Both the position numbers and the translations under genes were made by a program. This document shows, one piece after another, positions 18,526 through 27,324 of a stretch of 64,000 bases of DNA. Below the pieces are notes generated by a model. It ran no database searches. It worked only from the letters and a program-made list of their open reading frames with translations, and was not told the origin of the DNA. The DNA is from Candidatus Aminicenantota bacterium. GTDB lineage: Bacteria; Acidobacteriota; Aminicenantia; Aminicenantales; Aminicenantaceae. The DNA lies in NCBI GenBank assembly GCA_011772495.1, contig WVZL01000046.1:1-64000 (forward strand), in the 5' to 3' direction. The first letter of the stretch is position 1; every line of letters starts with the position of its first letter.

Positions 18526-19042
18526 GTTCATAAGCCTCTGGAGCGGGTGGATAGGGAAGTTTCCTGGCATCCCCATCCTTAAACCGGACATCCAACCCCT
18601 CTTTTTTGGCCTGGTTTTTGGCCCTTTGAATCAAATAATGAGAGCGGTCTAGACCTTCAACAGATTTAAATCCTCTTCGTGCCAGCTCCAGAGCATGCCG
18701 CCCTTGCCCACAACACAAATCCAGAATTTTGTCTTCTTCAGAGAGATCCAGAATCGTCGAGAACAAATCCGTCTCCTCGCTTGTTATCTTCTGGTCCTCC
18801 ACCACATCTCCGTCGGTCTTTAGATACAAAGAATTGAAAATATTCCTCCACCAGGAAGGATGAACATGCTCTTCAAGATCGGGAACAGGACCAAGAACTC
18901 TCCTCTTGAATCTTTCTTTTTTGCCATTCGGTGGCGGCTTATCTTTTAATGCGTTTTTAGGTAAGTTATTAGGTGGCGGCTTATCCTTTGATTCGTTTTT
19001 TTCCAATTTTTCCTCCTCTGTTTTGGGAAAAACAAGACCCAT
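18494..19042 (-). pseudogene. Truncated class I SAM-dependent methyltransferase
   Basis: The frame encodes a methyltransferase N-terminal half: PSWWRNIFNSLYL, SAM-binding motif I KILDLCCGQGRHALELA, an acidic EGLDRSHYLI motif II, and DVRFKDGDARKLPYP. Where homologues continue with the DNSFD-type motif and 80-120 more residues, this frame switches to an unrelated tail (PAPEAYEPRNLTLGVVQ) and stops. The fold lacks its second half, so activity is unlikely. Near the N-terminus a 14-residue unit containing KDKPPPN occurs twice (DNA repeats at 18930-18959 and 18972-19001). The frame opens at 19057, but the ATG at 19042 follows a GGAGAA site. I judge it to be a remnant left by deletion or recombination. 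Confidence 0.6.
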
Positions 19043-19327
19043 TTCTCCATGAATCAATACTTTTTATCCATTCCATTCTCATCTAACAGCAGTTAGGGGA
19101 GACAAGGTATATCCACTACATCTTTTTTTATGCATAGAGAACTCCTTGAGCTATTGAAAACAAATGAATTTCCCCTTTCTACTTGATTTATTCCTCTTAT
19201 CTCTCAATCGTTTATAGCATAGAAAATTTCTTCATGTCAACAATTATTTTTATAAGAATACTCAGGTTAGACAATAAGAATCTGATTTGGTATTTTATGA
19301 TGTTAGGAAAGATAAAAGGGAAAAAAG

Positions 19328-20092
19328 ATGAAGAGAAGATTTCTTGCCCTACCGCTGCTTATATTATTCTGCGCTGCTCATTCCTATTCCCAGTTTTATA
19401 AAGTCTACGGGTACAAGACAAGAGCCAAGAAGGAGGCAGAATTAGTTCTCTGGAACACCTATATAGCTCAAAGCGATCTTCAGTATTCCTTTTTCGGAAA
19501 GCAAGTCGACCGCCAGGGTCTGTGGGCCCATTCCGCCGAAATCGAATACGGAATCACCGACCGGCTCACGGTGGCTCTCTATTTTGACTTTGAAGACCCT
19601 GCTGGAGAAAGCCTCAAACACTTCCGGACAAGAGCTGTGTTCTTCAGGTACAGATTTGCCGAAAAAGGTGAGCTTTTCTTTGACCCTGCCCTCTACGTTG
19701 AATACTACCTTCCTAAAAAAGACTACAAAGACTACGAAGAATTGGAAGTGAGGCTTATTTTAGAAAAAGACTTGGGGAATTTCAGGGTTATCTTTAATCC
19801 CATGTTCGAAAAAAAGACAAGCGGAAGCAAAGTCGCAGAAGGAATTGAATTCAATTATGCTGCGGGCCTCTATTACCGAAAGTCTCGCGGTATTCAGCCT
19901 GGAATTGAATTCCATGGAAAAATGGGTGAGATGAGTGGCCTCGAGCCCTGGGAAGAACAGAGACACGTGGTCTTCCCCACCGTTGATTTTCGATTCGGGC
20001 CTGGATTCCACTGGCATCTGGGCGCAGGGATCGGTTTAACAGATGGAAGTGACCGCCTTATACTGAAAAGCATTTTTTCATATAAATTCTGA
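19328..20092 (+). CDS. Outer-membrane beta-barrel-like secreted protein, function unknown
   Basis: This is a 254-residue protein with a clean signal peptide (FLALPLLILFCAAHSYSQ). Its body alternates polar and aromatic residues in about ten amphipathic strands (for example RLTVALYFDFE, ALYVEYYLP, FRVIFNPMF, FHWHLGAGIGL) and ends in FSYKF. A terminal aromatic is usual for BAM-inserted outer-membrane barrels. I do not recognise a specific family. GAAAAAAG precedes the ATG. It lies between the truncated methyltransferase and the convergent DUF5916-type gene, and is probably transcribed alone. Confidence 0.7.
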   Translation: MKRRFLALPLLILFCAAHSYSQFYKVYGYKTRAKKEAELVLWNTYIAQSDLQYSFFGKQVDRQGLWAHSAEIEYGITDRLTVALYFDFEDPAGESLKHFRTRAVFFRYRFAEKGELFFDPALYVEYYLPKKDYKDYEELEVRLILEKDLGNFRVIFNPMFEKKTSGSKVAEGIEFNYAAGLYYRKSRGIQPGIEFHGKMGEMSGLEPWEEQRHVVFPTVDFRFGPGFHWHLGAGIGLTDGSDRLILKSIFSYKF

Positions 20093-20231
20093 ATGCGCCA
20101 GCCAGATTCTGTTCGGGTCGAGAAGAGAATAAAGGTATTCCCTGATTGAGAGAAGGTGTGTTGTTCTGGCTTTTCTGGAATGCCTTAAATTATTGAAGTC
20201 GTATCCCCGTGTTCTAAGGCGGCTTTTCGGG

Positions 20232-22907
20232 CTACATATTCCAGCGGTAAGAAATTTTTATCAAGAAGATATTATCTCCTGGGGCAGTGAGTAAATCTCC
20301 CATATCGCGCCGGAAATTGAAATCTCCTGGATGGGCGTCATCGAGGCGATTCTGAGTCCAGACAAAATAGAGAGTTGAACCGGGAAGGTATTCCCATCGC
20401 AGGACTATGGTCCCCCGCAGTGATTTGACGTTGAAATCAGGATTGGAAATGTAGAAAACTTCTGCTGGGCCGGCTCCATCCGGGTTAACAGTATACTCAT
20501 CATATTCAGAATCATAAGTGATTGTGGAGGGTGCATCTCCATAGACATTGAAGTCGTAACTCTTAGGGCGGGCCAGCTCTTTGAATCGGTCATATTTGCC
20601 GACAGCCAGGAAGGGCTGGAGATAGAGCTGCAAACTCAACTTGGGGGTAAAAGTCCAGTTCAACCTGATTTCGCTGGCAATAGTCTTTTGATCTAGATCG
20701 CCAAAAATGTGCCGAGTGCCGTAGGTTTCAGTCATCAAAGGATCATCTATATTGTCTACCCATTGGGCGATCGACGTCCGATGAGAGTAGCTGGGACCAA
20801 AGGAGAGGCTGAAATTGCTTCGTGGCTTCCAGCGCACGCTGATTTTTCCATAAAAACTATCATAACCACCTGTGGGCCTTTGGTAGTTATTGGCAAATAA
20901 CGAAACCACAATCGGCTTGCGGCTGTCACTGTAAACGCCGAAATTTATCTGCCAGCCCCAAGGAGTACGCATCAATGGTCCTCCTCGTGTTGAATCATTA
21001 CTCCAAGCTTCAGGATTGTAAGCAAACATAGTATCGAAGGTCCAATAGTTTAGGAGTTGAGCAGTGGCGCCGACCAAATATCCTTCCCAGGTTTGAGTGC
21101 CACCAAAATCCCAGGTTCCAAAAGGAGCACCCACGAGCCACCAGCTACGGAGGATCTTTCCCGGATGAGGTTGATTATAACCGAAGAGGACATGGTAGTT
21201 TATAACATCAGAGTTGCCCCATTGAAATCCCAGGTCATTGGGATTAAAACCCTGGGAAAGAGCACCGATCGCCATATTAAATATGACATTCCCCTTCTGC
21301 TTGTTGAGAAAGAACCGCCCTCCCCAGCCGCTTAAAGAAGTTGCTTCTTCATTGACCTCGACATGAGTAGCATCCGGACGCTGAAAGTAATGGATTGAAG
21401 ATCTCTGGAGATCCAGAATGGCAGTTTGGCTTCCTTCCACCCGGGTGCCTCCCAACCAACCAGAAATAACCCAAACTTTGTTTTTATCTAGAAAGGTCCA
21501 GCCGTCCACAGCCAAGCTGAAGGCTCTTTTATTTAGAATATCAGCAAAGCTTCCGTTGCTCAAATCTCTAATGACAGAAGTTGTGATAAATCCAATCCCC
21601 TGCGCTCCTTCGTTGTACTCCTTTTGAGCACGGAGCACTCCATAGTAAGAGAAAGGCTCTACCTCTTCCTGAAAACGCTGCCCTTCCAAGTCAATCTCAG
21701 CGTATTCCCGGGCCGTCAGGGCATTGATGAAACCCACATTCCAGCCGTTCAACTTACCAGTGAGCTTAAAGGCACCCAGAATCGTTGTCCTGTCCGGGAA
21801 ATTCTCATAACCATCCATAGTCACCTCGCCTTGAGGTGACCGGCCGATCCGGCGGCTGTAGAAGAAACGGGGAGAGGCCCAGTTTATGTTGGTCATGCTG
21901 GTGGCTCCTCCTTGACCAAACTGACTGAAGATGTTCGAGCCTTCGATAAAAAAGGGTCTTTTTTCGCTATAATATGTTTCATAAGCAGACAGGTTTATGA
22001 CAGCCGGGTCGACTTCAACCTGGCCGAAATCGGGATTGACGGTAGCATCCAATGTTAAATTGCTCTTTAACCCGATCTTAAGGTCAAACCCTACGTTTCC
22101 CAGATAATTTTTTCCGGTTTGGAAGGGATTCCCTTCCTCAGCAGGGCTGAATTGAGCTTGACCGACTGAATAAGGCAAGAATTCTATCAAACGTCCAGGC
22201 TTGATATTGTTGATTCCCACCAGCTTGGCAAAGCGGGAAACATAGCCGCTGTCCTCTTTAGGAACCCAGATAAAGCCGACTCGTTCGTTTTTCCGCTTGA
22301 TGATCCTGCGGAAATTAACTCCCCAGACATATTCATCCTTCTTCGAAAATCGCAGCTGATTATAGGGTATCTTCATTTCCACGAACCAGCCATTCTCATC
22401 GGTGCGGGCACTCCACTCCCAGACGCCATCCCAGGTGTCATCATCCCACTCGTCATTGTATAAAGTCCAATCCACGATGGAGCCGGCAGGATTCACTGCA
22501 AACTGATAGCCGCTCCGCTTGTCATAATAAGGGTCAACAGCAAAGATAAACCAGTCCGAGTCCAGGAAATCATCGCGGCGGCCCAAACGTTTGGTGATGA
22601 GTTCCGGCTCAGAATCATGCAGGCAAGCGGCCACATAGAGAGACTCATCATCATAAGCGAGCCAGACTTCGGTCTTTTCAGTAGGCTCTCCACCATCTTC
22701 TGGGTCTGACTGGGTAAAATCACACCGTCCCTCTCTCTGCCAGACATCTTCATCCAAGTAACCATCGACATTTACCGAACTATTGACCCGAAGAGCCTGG
22801 ATGACTTTTTGTTCCTGAGCTTTATTGTTTTTGGCGGTTTTTTCTTTTTTGGCGGATAAAAACAAAGGAAAGAATAAAAGAATGATGAAGGCAACCGTCT
22901 TTTTCAT
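20232..22907 (-). CDS. DUF5916-type outer-membrane protein with N-terminal CBM9-like domain
   Basis: This is an 891-residue exported protein (signal MKKTVAFIILLFFPLFLSA). Residues 35-230 match a carbohydrate-binding family-9-like fold. It opens with the NVDGYLDEDVW segment, then EVWLAYDDESLYVAA and DSDWFIFAVDPYYD. The remainder is a large beta-barrel of the DUF5916 kind, with ETYYSEKRPFFIEGS, SRRIGRSPQG and many alternating strands, ending in ISYRWNM. Related proteins are common beside peptidases and TonB systems in Bacteroidota and Acidobacteriota, and probably act in surface binding or import, but the ligand is unknown. An AGGAGAAGTGAT ribosome site lies upstream. It sits next to the S46 peptidase gene on the same strand. 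Confidence 0.83.
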   Translation of the reverse strand: MKKTVAFIILLFFPLFLSAKKEKTAKNNKAQEQKVIQALRVNSSVNVDGYLDEDVWQREGRCDFTQSDPEDGGEPTEKTEVWLAYDDESLYVAACLHDSEPELITKRLGRRDDFLDSDWFIFAVDPYYDKRSGYQFAVNPAGSIVDWTLYNDEWDDDTWDGVWEWSARTDENGWFVEMKIPYNQLRFSKKDEYVWGVNFRRIIKRKNERVGFIWVPKEDSGYVSRFAKLVGINNIKPGRLIEFLPYSVGQAQFSPAEEGNPFQTGKNYLGNVGFDLKIGLKSNLTLDATVNPDFGQVEVDPAVINLSAYETYYSEKRPFFIEGSNIFSQFGQGGATSMTNINWASPRFFYSRRIGRSPQGEVTMDGYENFPDRTTILGAFKLTGKLNGWNVGFINALTAREYAEIDLEGQRFQEEVEPFSYYGVLRAQKEYNEGAQGIGFITTSVIRDLSNGSFADILNKRAFSLAVDGWTFLDKNKVWVISGWLGGTRVEGSQTAILDLQRSSIHYFQRPDATHVEVNEEATSLSGWGGRFFLNKQKGNVIFNMAIGALSQGFNPNDLGFQWGNSDVINYHVLFGYNQPHPGKILRSWWLVGAPFGTWDFGGTQTWEGYLVGATAQLLNYWTFDTMFAYNPEAWSNDSTRGGPLMRTPWGWQINFGVYSDSRKPIVVSLFANNYQRPTGGYDSFYGKISVRWKPRSNFSLSFGPSYSHRTSIAQWVDNIDDPLMTETYGTRHIFGDLDQKTIASEIRLNWTFTPKLSLQLYLQPFLAVGKYDRFKELARPKSYDFNVYGDAPSTITYDSEYDEYTVNPDGAGPAEVFYISNPDFNVKSLRGTIVLRWEYLPGSTLYFVWTQNRLDDAHPGDFNFRRDMGDLLTAPGDNIFLIKISYRWNM

Positions 22908-23312
22908 ATCACTTCTCCTCTACGCCTATTCCTCTCCTGTCCCTCTTCAGCCCGACTCCATTCATAAATATATACGTTCAAAACAGCATTTTTGTTACCC
23001 CTACCAAGACGAATCTGTTAAATTTTCTTACAATGTTTTAAAGATTTAAATTCCACTCTCCCCTGAGTATAGAAAGAAAAGGCAACAGACAGCTTTTTAG
23101 TGCATATTTTGTGCCAAAAGGCGGGCTATAACTTCTTTGATTACTGCGCTGGCGAAAGAAATTCAATGACCTTTCAGGATAAATTCAGTGTAAAAAAAAT
23201 TGGGGGCGGCTCTATCTTTTCTCAATAATGGACAGAGGATAGCAAGAATACCGCTGAAAAATAGAACCGTCCCCTATTTCTGAAAAATAGAACCGTCCCC
23301 TATTTAGATTCT
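22908..23312. other. 405-bp intergenic region carrying repeats
   Basis: The region lies between the S46 peptidase 3' end and the DUF5916 gene start. Its right part (nearest the DUF5916 gene) should hold that gene's promoter, and I see no convincing -35. Its left part holds an interspersed-repeat copy and a perfect tandem duplication (23202-23305). Confidence 0.5.
23202..23305. repeat. Inverted-repeat element, GGGGACGGTTCTATTTTTTC family, copy 3, with tandem-duplicated arm
   Basis: The left arm GGGGGCGGCTCTATCTTTT (23202-23220) is degenerate. The right arm is present twice as a perfect head-to-tail 26-bp unit at 23254-23279 and 23280-23305, each containing AAAAATAGAACCGTCCCC. The duplication ends 7 bp before the S46 peptidase stop codon. 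Confidence 0.7.
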
Positions 23313-25478
23313 CTATAATTTATTCAACACATCCATTTCCTCTAGCAAATAGGCTACGTTTCCGAATTTTTGAGTGACCCACAAGACATAACGGATGTCC
23401 ACGGCTATGGACCGGCTGTAGGATTCATTCCAAGCATAATCATTGATGGTGGCCTCCCAGGCACGGTCAAAATTGACCCCGACCAGCTCGCCGCGGGCGT
23501 TGAGGACCGGGCTGCCTGAGTTCCCTCCAGTCGTGTCAGCATCATAAAGAATACAGACCGGAACACTCTTCAGATCAGGATGGCTAAAATGACCATAATC
23601 TTTGGTTTTGAACAGCTCGAGAAGCTGGGAGGGAGTATCGAATGGCTCTTGACCAGTAGTCTTTTCTATGACTCCATCCAAAGTTGTGATGGGTCTGTAG
23701 CAGACAGCATCGGCAGGCTTATAACCGCGGATTCTCCCGAACGTTAAGCGGAGCGTTCTGTTGGCATCAGGAATGAACTCTTTCTGGAGAAATTGTTTTT
23801 TGACATCAATGAGCTGGCCATGAAGATGCCCTAAAGCGCCCCTGCGGGCCTTCTGAGCTTCCTTGAGCTTCTGGTAGGTGGGATACAATGCTTCGGCTAA
23901 CTCGATAAAAGGATCCTTCATCTTCTTAAGCTCTGGGAGTGACATTTTCAAAGCTCCTTCCAGAACACTCTCCAGATGGAGATCCGTTGAACTGTAAGCC
24001 TTTTCTATAAAACCATCAAAAGCCCTTTCAGGATCATCCTTTTTGATGATCCTATCGAGGGCTGGTATATGATATTTCTCGGGGAGTCGGGAGGCTCGCC
24101 GGAGAATTTCTCGGAATATCTTCCTGTCAGTAGGCTCATAGTAATTTTTCAGGGTCATGAGCAGTCTCTCCTTGGTCCGGGGGAAATTGCGGTCCATGTA
24201 GGCAGACTCCCGTTCCAGGTCGTCCTTCTGGAGCTCCACAGCGGCTTCATAGACCGTGTATCCAAAATTAACCATGTTAACGCTACGCCGCAGATATTCC
24301 AGTATCAGCTCGTATTCAGCCTGTCCGCGCCTTTCCTCAAAGATCTGGCCTATCTGTTCGAGAATATCTTTGTATTTCGCTTGGCGAGCTGTATCCTCTC
24401 CGATGAATCTCTGGAGGGCCTCCTCTTCCCGCCGCTTTCTGTTCACCAGATCAAGCCTATTCATGCCTTTGAGCTTTCCTCTGTAATTTTTCAGGGTATT
24501 GGAAAGCCCCTTGATGCGGGAGAGATGCTTGAGGGCAATTTCACGATCGTCATTTCCAATTTTTTCCATGACATCGATCTGCCAGGCATACCAATCCACG
24601 ACCCAAGGCATCCGGACTTCTTCCTCAAAGGCCCAAAAATGAGATGTTCGGTGGCGGTAGGTTCTTCCTGGATAGCCCAGAAGGAAAACAAAATCTCCCT
24701 CGTTTACTCCTTCGGGATCAACTTTCAGGTATCTCTTTGGCCGGAAGGGAATGTTTTCGGGGGAGTATTCAGCTGGAGTGCCGTCGGGCGCAACATAAGC
24801 ACGCAAGAAGGAAAAATCACCTGTATGGCGAGGCCACATCCAGTTGTCCACATCACCGCCGAATTCTCCTACGGAGCGGGGAGGGACATAAACCAGTCGT
24901 ATGTCTTTCAGATAGGTATAAAGAAAAAGGACATAGGTCTTTCCCCTGAACATCTCCGCCACTTCGGCGCGTTTCCCGGGGTTCCTCTTCTCAGCCTCGG
25001 CCACAATCTCCTTGATCTTTTTCTCGACGGCCTTGGTCATCTGAGCGTAGTCCATTCCTACCTTGACAGCATTCAGCACCTCTGCTGAAACATCCTTGTA
25101 GGATTCGGTTATGCGAGCCGTTCTTCCTTTGGCTGGTATCTCTTCAAAACGATTCCGGGCTAGAAAACCATGTTTGATGTAGTCTTTTTCCTTGGTGCTG
25201 GCAGCTTGAACCGAGCTATAGGCCACATGATGGTTGGTGATAATCAAGCCCTCCGGAGAGACAAAGGAGCCAGTCGCTCCCACTTGAACAATAGCGTATA
25301 TCAAGCTGAGTCCTTCAGGGTCATAGATTTCGCTCGGGGAAATCTCAAGACCCTTTGCTTGAAGGTCTAATTTGTCGATTTCGCTGATCGGATACATTCC
25401 CTCATCAGCCGAGATATTCTGGAATAAAAGAGTTAAGCTGAGCAGGATAAAGACTGCGAAAAATAATTGCTTCTTCAT
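23313..25478 (-). CDS. S46 family dipeptidyl peptidase (DPP7/DPP11 type)
   Basis: This is a 721-residue exported serine peptidase that removes dipeptides from peptide N-termini in the periplasm. After the signal peptide (LFFAVFILLSLTLLFQNISA) comes the chymotrypsin-like half with the catalytic His in IITNHHVAY. The acidic segment DNWMWPRHTGDFSF follows, then a helical regulatory region, and the nucleophile in TTGGNSGSPV (Ser about 656). The segment NFDRAWE follows. Arg here is notable because the S1 residue separating DPP7 (Gly) from DPP11 (Arg, acidic preference) lies in this neighbourhood. The frame opens 16 codons earlier, but the ATG at 25478 has AAAAGGAGAACAGC before it and starts the signal peptide. 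Confidence 0.93.
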   Translation of the reverse strand: MKKQLFFAVFILLSLTLLFQNISADEGMYPISEIDKLDLQAKGLEISPSEIYDPEGLSLIYAIVQVGATGSFVSPEGLIITNHHVAYSSVQAASTKEKDYIKHGFLARNRFEEIPAKGRTARITESYKDVSAEVLNAVKVGMDYAQMTKAVEKKIKEIVAEAEKRNPGKRAEVAEMFRGKTYVLFLYTYLKDIRLVYVPPRSVGEFGGDVDNWMWPRHTGDFSFLRAYVAPDGTPAEYSPENIPFRPKRYLKVDPEGVNEGDFVFLLGYPGRTYRHRTSHFWAFEEEVRMPWVVDWYAWQIDVMEKIGNDDREIALKHLSRIKGLSNTLKNYRGKLKGMNRLDLVNRKRREEEALQRFIGEDTARQAKYKDILEQIGQIFEERRGQAEYELILEYLRRSVNMVNFGYTVYEAAVELQKDDLERESAYMDRNFPRTKERLLMTLKNYYEPTDRKIFREILRRASRLPEKYHIPALDRIIKKDDPERAFDGFIEKAYSSTDLHLESVLEGALKMSLPELKKMKDPFIELAEALYPTYQKLKEAQKARRGALGHLHGQLIDVKKQFLQKEFIPDANRTLRLTFGRIRGYKPADAVCYRPITTLDGVIEKTTGQEPFDTPSQLLELFKTKDYGHFSHPDLKSVPVCILYDADTTGGNSGSPVLNARGELVGVNFDRAWEATINDYAWNESYSRSIAVDIRYVLWVTQKFGNVAYLLEEMDVLNKL

Positions 25479-25550
25479 GCTGTTCTCCTTTTTTTTATAA
25501 TACCCACGATTTGAATCTTGAATCAACCAATAATAAAATGGGTAAAAAGA

Positions 25551-25617
25551 GGGCTAGGTCTACACTTTTAACTTATCGTTTATTCTTGACTTCAGAATGA
25601 GTAAAAAGTGCAGACCC
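25551..25617. repeat. Inverted repeat GGGTCTGCACTTTT type
   Basis: GGTCTACACTTTTAACTT (from 25558) is matched in inverse by AGTAAAAAGTGCAGACC (to about 25616). The arms are about 15 bp with one or two mismatches, and the loop is about 25 nt. The repeat lies between the S46 peptidase start and the cupin stop. It resembles the other interspersed inverted repeats in size but has a different arm sequence. Confidence 0.45.
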
Positions 25618-25711
25618 AATCGCATTTGTTCAAGAAACTATATGATCTAGATAGCAGAGTATTGAAAGTCTAGACCTGAAATCAGACGACATATTTTAAC
25701 TCTGTTTAATT

Positions 25712-26059
25712 TCAAGAACGGATCATGACCAGCATCATCTTGAATTTCTTCACTGCTCTCAGGGAATGGGGCTGGTTGGCAGGCATGATGATCATTTCCC
25801 CTTCCTTGGCGAGAAAAGGCTTACCCGAGATAACAATCTCTGCTTCCCCGTCGAGAAGCAAAACCAAGGCCTCAAAAGGAGCTGTATGTTCGCTCAATCC
25901 CTGCCCCTTATCGAAGGCAAATAAAGTCACTGTTCCCATTTTCCTGTTGATGAGCGTCCGACTAACTACAGAGTCAGTTTGATAATCCACCAGATTATCT
26001 AATCGAGCAACTTGTCCTAAGACCTTTTCCTCAGTTACTTTATTCTTATTTTTCTCCAT
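25712..26059 (-). CDS. Cupin domain protein
   Basis: This is a 115-residue single-domain cupin. It contains the first cupin motif with spaced ligands (GLSEHTAPFEALVLLLDGEAE) and the second (MIIMPANQPHSLRAV), giving a small beta-barrel that usually binds one metal ion. One typical histidine of motif 1 is reduced to a single EHxxP arrangement, as in many small YP_-type cupins. A strong AGGAGGTGAG site adjoins the ATG. It is divergent from the first Fur-family gene with 221 bp between them, so it may be co-regulated with the oxidative-stress island. Function is probably sensing or detoxification of a small molecule, which is inference. Confidence 0.85.
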   Translation of the reverse strand: MEKNKNKVTEEKVLGQVARLDNLVDYQTDSVVSRTLINRKMGTVTLFAFDKGQGLSEHTAPFEALVLLLDGEAEIVISGKPFLAKEGEMIIMPANQPHSLRAVKKFKMMLVMIRS

Positions 26060-26217
26060 CTCACCTCCTGCTTTTTTCCCTTACGACAACATAAAAACCG
26101 GCGGAAGAAATGTTGACTCCTTTTCTTTTACTCGAGAAACGATCATTTGCCTAATTGTTACAAGTAAGATAAGAATGATACGACAATATAAAAAAAAATT
26201 CAATTTAGAATTATTAT

Positions 26218-26262
26218 TAATTAATATTAATTATTGACAATATTTAATTTTTTCTTTATCCT
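26218..26262 (+). promoter_or_regulatory. Promoter and 16-bp palindromic operator upstream of the first PerR-like gene
   Basis: A perfect palindrome TAATTAATATTAATTA (26218-26233) abuts a consensus -35 TTGACA (26234-26239). After 17 bp comes TATCCT (26257-26262). The AT-rich dyad has the base composition of Fur/PerR boxes and lies where a repressor would block polymerase. The predicted transcript starts about 12 nt before the ATG at 26281. Confidence 0.6.
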
Positions 26263-26280
26263 GGAAGTTGTAGGCCTGAT

Positions 26281-26715
26281 ATGAGAGATGAAAACTTAGT
26301 TGTAGCCAGATTGAAGGAGGCTGGTTTAAAACTTACCCCCCAAAGATTAGCTCTAATAAAAATCTTGAAAAACAACAAGAGCCACCCCTCTGCTCATATG
26401 ATTTATCAGGAATTGAAGAAAAAATACCCTATGGTTTCCTTCTCCACAGTTTACAATATACTTAATGTCCTCAAGAAAATAGGCGAAATCAAAGAATTGA
26501 CCACTTCAGAGAACAAAGCCTATTACGACCCAAACACGAAACCTCACCACCATTTTCTGTGCGAAAAATGCGGTCAGATCCAAGATATATTTCAGGATTT
26601 CCGCCTTCGTACGGAAAAGATAAGCATTCATCAAGTCAAAGATCATCAAATCTATTTTTTTGGAATCTGTTTTGACTGTTTGAAGAAAGTAGCAGGTGCT
26701 AAAGGGCAATCTTAA
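26281..26715 (+). CDS. Fur family transcriptional regulator, PerR-like (copy 1)
   Basis: This is a 144-residue metal-dependent repressor. The winged-helix N-terminus (LKLTPQRLALIKIL, SFSTVYNILNVL) is followed by the dimer/metal domain. The regulatory-site cluster reads YYDPN...HHHFLCEKCGQIQDI, and the second zinc CxxC is in FFGICFDCLK. The Asp after CGQIQ, where Fur proteins often have Glu, is the residue associated with peroxide sensing in PerR, so PerR is the better call. It starts the run of rubrerythrin, nitroreductase and Ni-SOD genes on the same strand. Its promoter contains a palindrome that fits autoregulation. There is no good ribosome site, and the predicted leader is only about 12 nt. 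Confidence 0.9.
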   Translation: MRDENLVVARLKEAGLKLTPQRLALIKILKNNKSHPSAHMIYQELKKKYPMVSFSTVYNILNVLKKIGEIKELTTSENKAYYDPNTKPHHHFLCEKCGQIQDIFQDFRLRTEKISIHQVKDHQIYFFGICFDCLKKVAGAKGQS

Positions 26716-26741
26716 GAAAGGAAGTCCTGAAAGGAGTAAAA

Positions 26742-27263
26742 ATGAAAGAGGTCAGTGAAGATATTCTCGGGATTATCAAGGATGCTCTCAAACTGGAAAT
26801 TAACGGACGAGAGTTCTTCAACCTGGCAGCAGAGCTGACTCACAACGAACTCGGGAAAAAAATGTTCCGAAAACTTGCTGATGACGAAGTTAAACATCTG
26901 GCCGTCTTCAGCAAGCTCTTCAGCTCTGTCATGGGAGGAGAGGACTGGAAGAAACACGTCAAACCTGAAGAGCTCAAGAAAGAATCCGAAGTCATCAAAG
27001 GGCTCGTAGCCAGGATGAAAAGAGAAGAAAGCGCCAGCGAACTCGAGGGAATCCGGATCGGGATGGAGCTTGAAAACAAGGCTGTCGAGTTTTTCAATGA
27101 ATCAGCTCAGGAAGTTACAGATCCTGCGGCCAAGGAAATCCTCAAACAAATCTGTGATGAAGAAAGGTTTCACTACGACCTCCTCCAGGCTCAATACGAC
27201 TCGGTTACCCATGATGGTTTCTGGTTGGACAGCGCAGAATTCCAGATGAACGGGAAATATTAA
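26742..27263 (+). CDS. Ferritin-like / rubrerythrin-type diiron protein without rubredoxin domain (copy 1)
   Basis: This is a 173-residue four-helix-bundle protein. Two repeated halves carry diiron ligands: E-x-NGREFFNLAA and the DDEVKHLAVF EVxH-type segment, then GMELENKAVEFF and CDEERFHYDLL. The rubredoxin zinc/iron ribbon of classical rubrerythrin is missing, so an external electron donor is needed for peroxide reduction. The ribosome site AAAGGAG precedes the ATG, and the gene begins 26 bp after the PerR-like gene, surely in one transcript. In anaerobes such proteins reduce hydrogen peroxide to water. Confidence 0.85.
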   Translation: MKEVSEDILGIIKDALKLEINGREFFNLAAELTHNELGKKMFRKLADDEVKHLAVFSKLFSSVMGGEDWKKHVKPEELKKESEVIKGLVARMKREESASELEGIRIGMELENKAVEFFNESAQEVTDPAAKEILKQICDEERFHYDLLQAQYDSVTHDGFWLDSAEFQMNGKY

Positions 27264-27324
27264 TCTGGAAATGCGTTTTTTGGGGTAGGCACTCTTTAGA
27301 AGTTCCAAAAAAAGGAGGAAAAAA

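Noticed and set aside
24069-25088. Plus-strand open frame of 339 codons
   Set aside because: It is antisense to the well-supported S46 peptidase, has no family features or ribosome site, and its open state follows from the peptidase's codon use.
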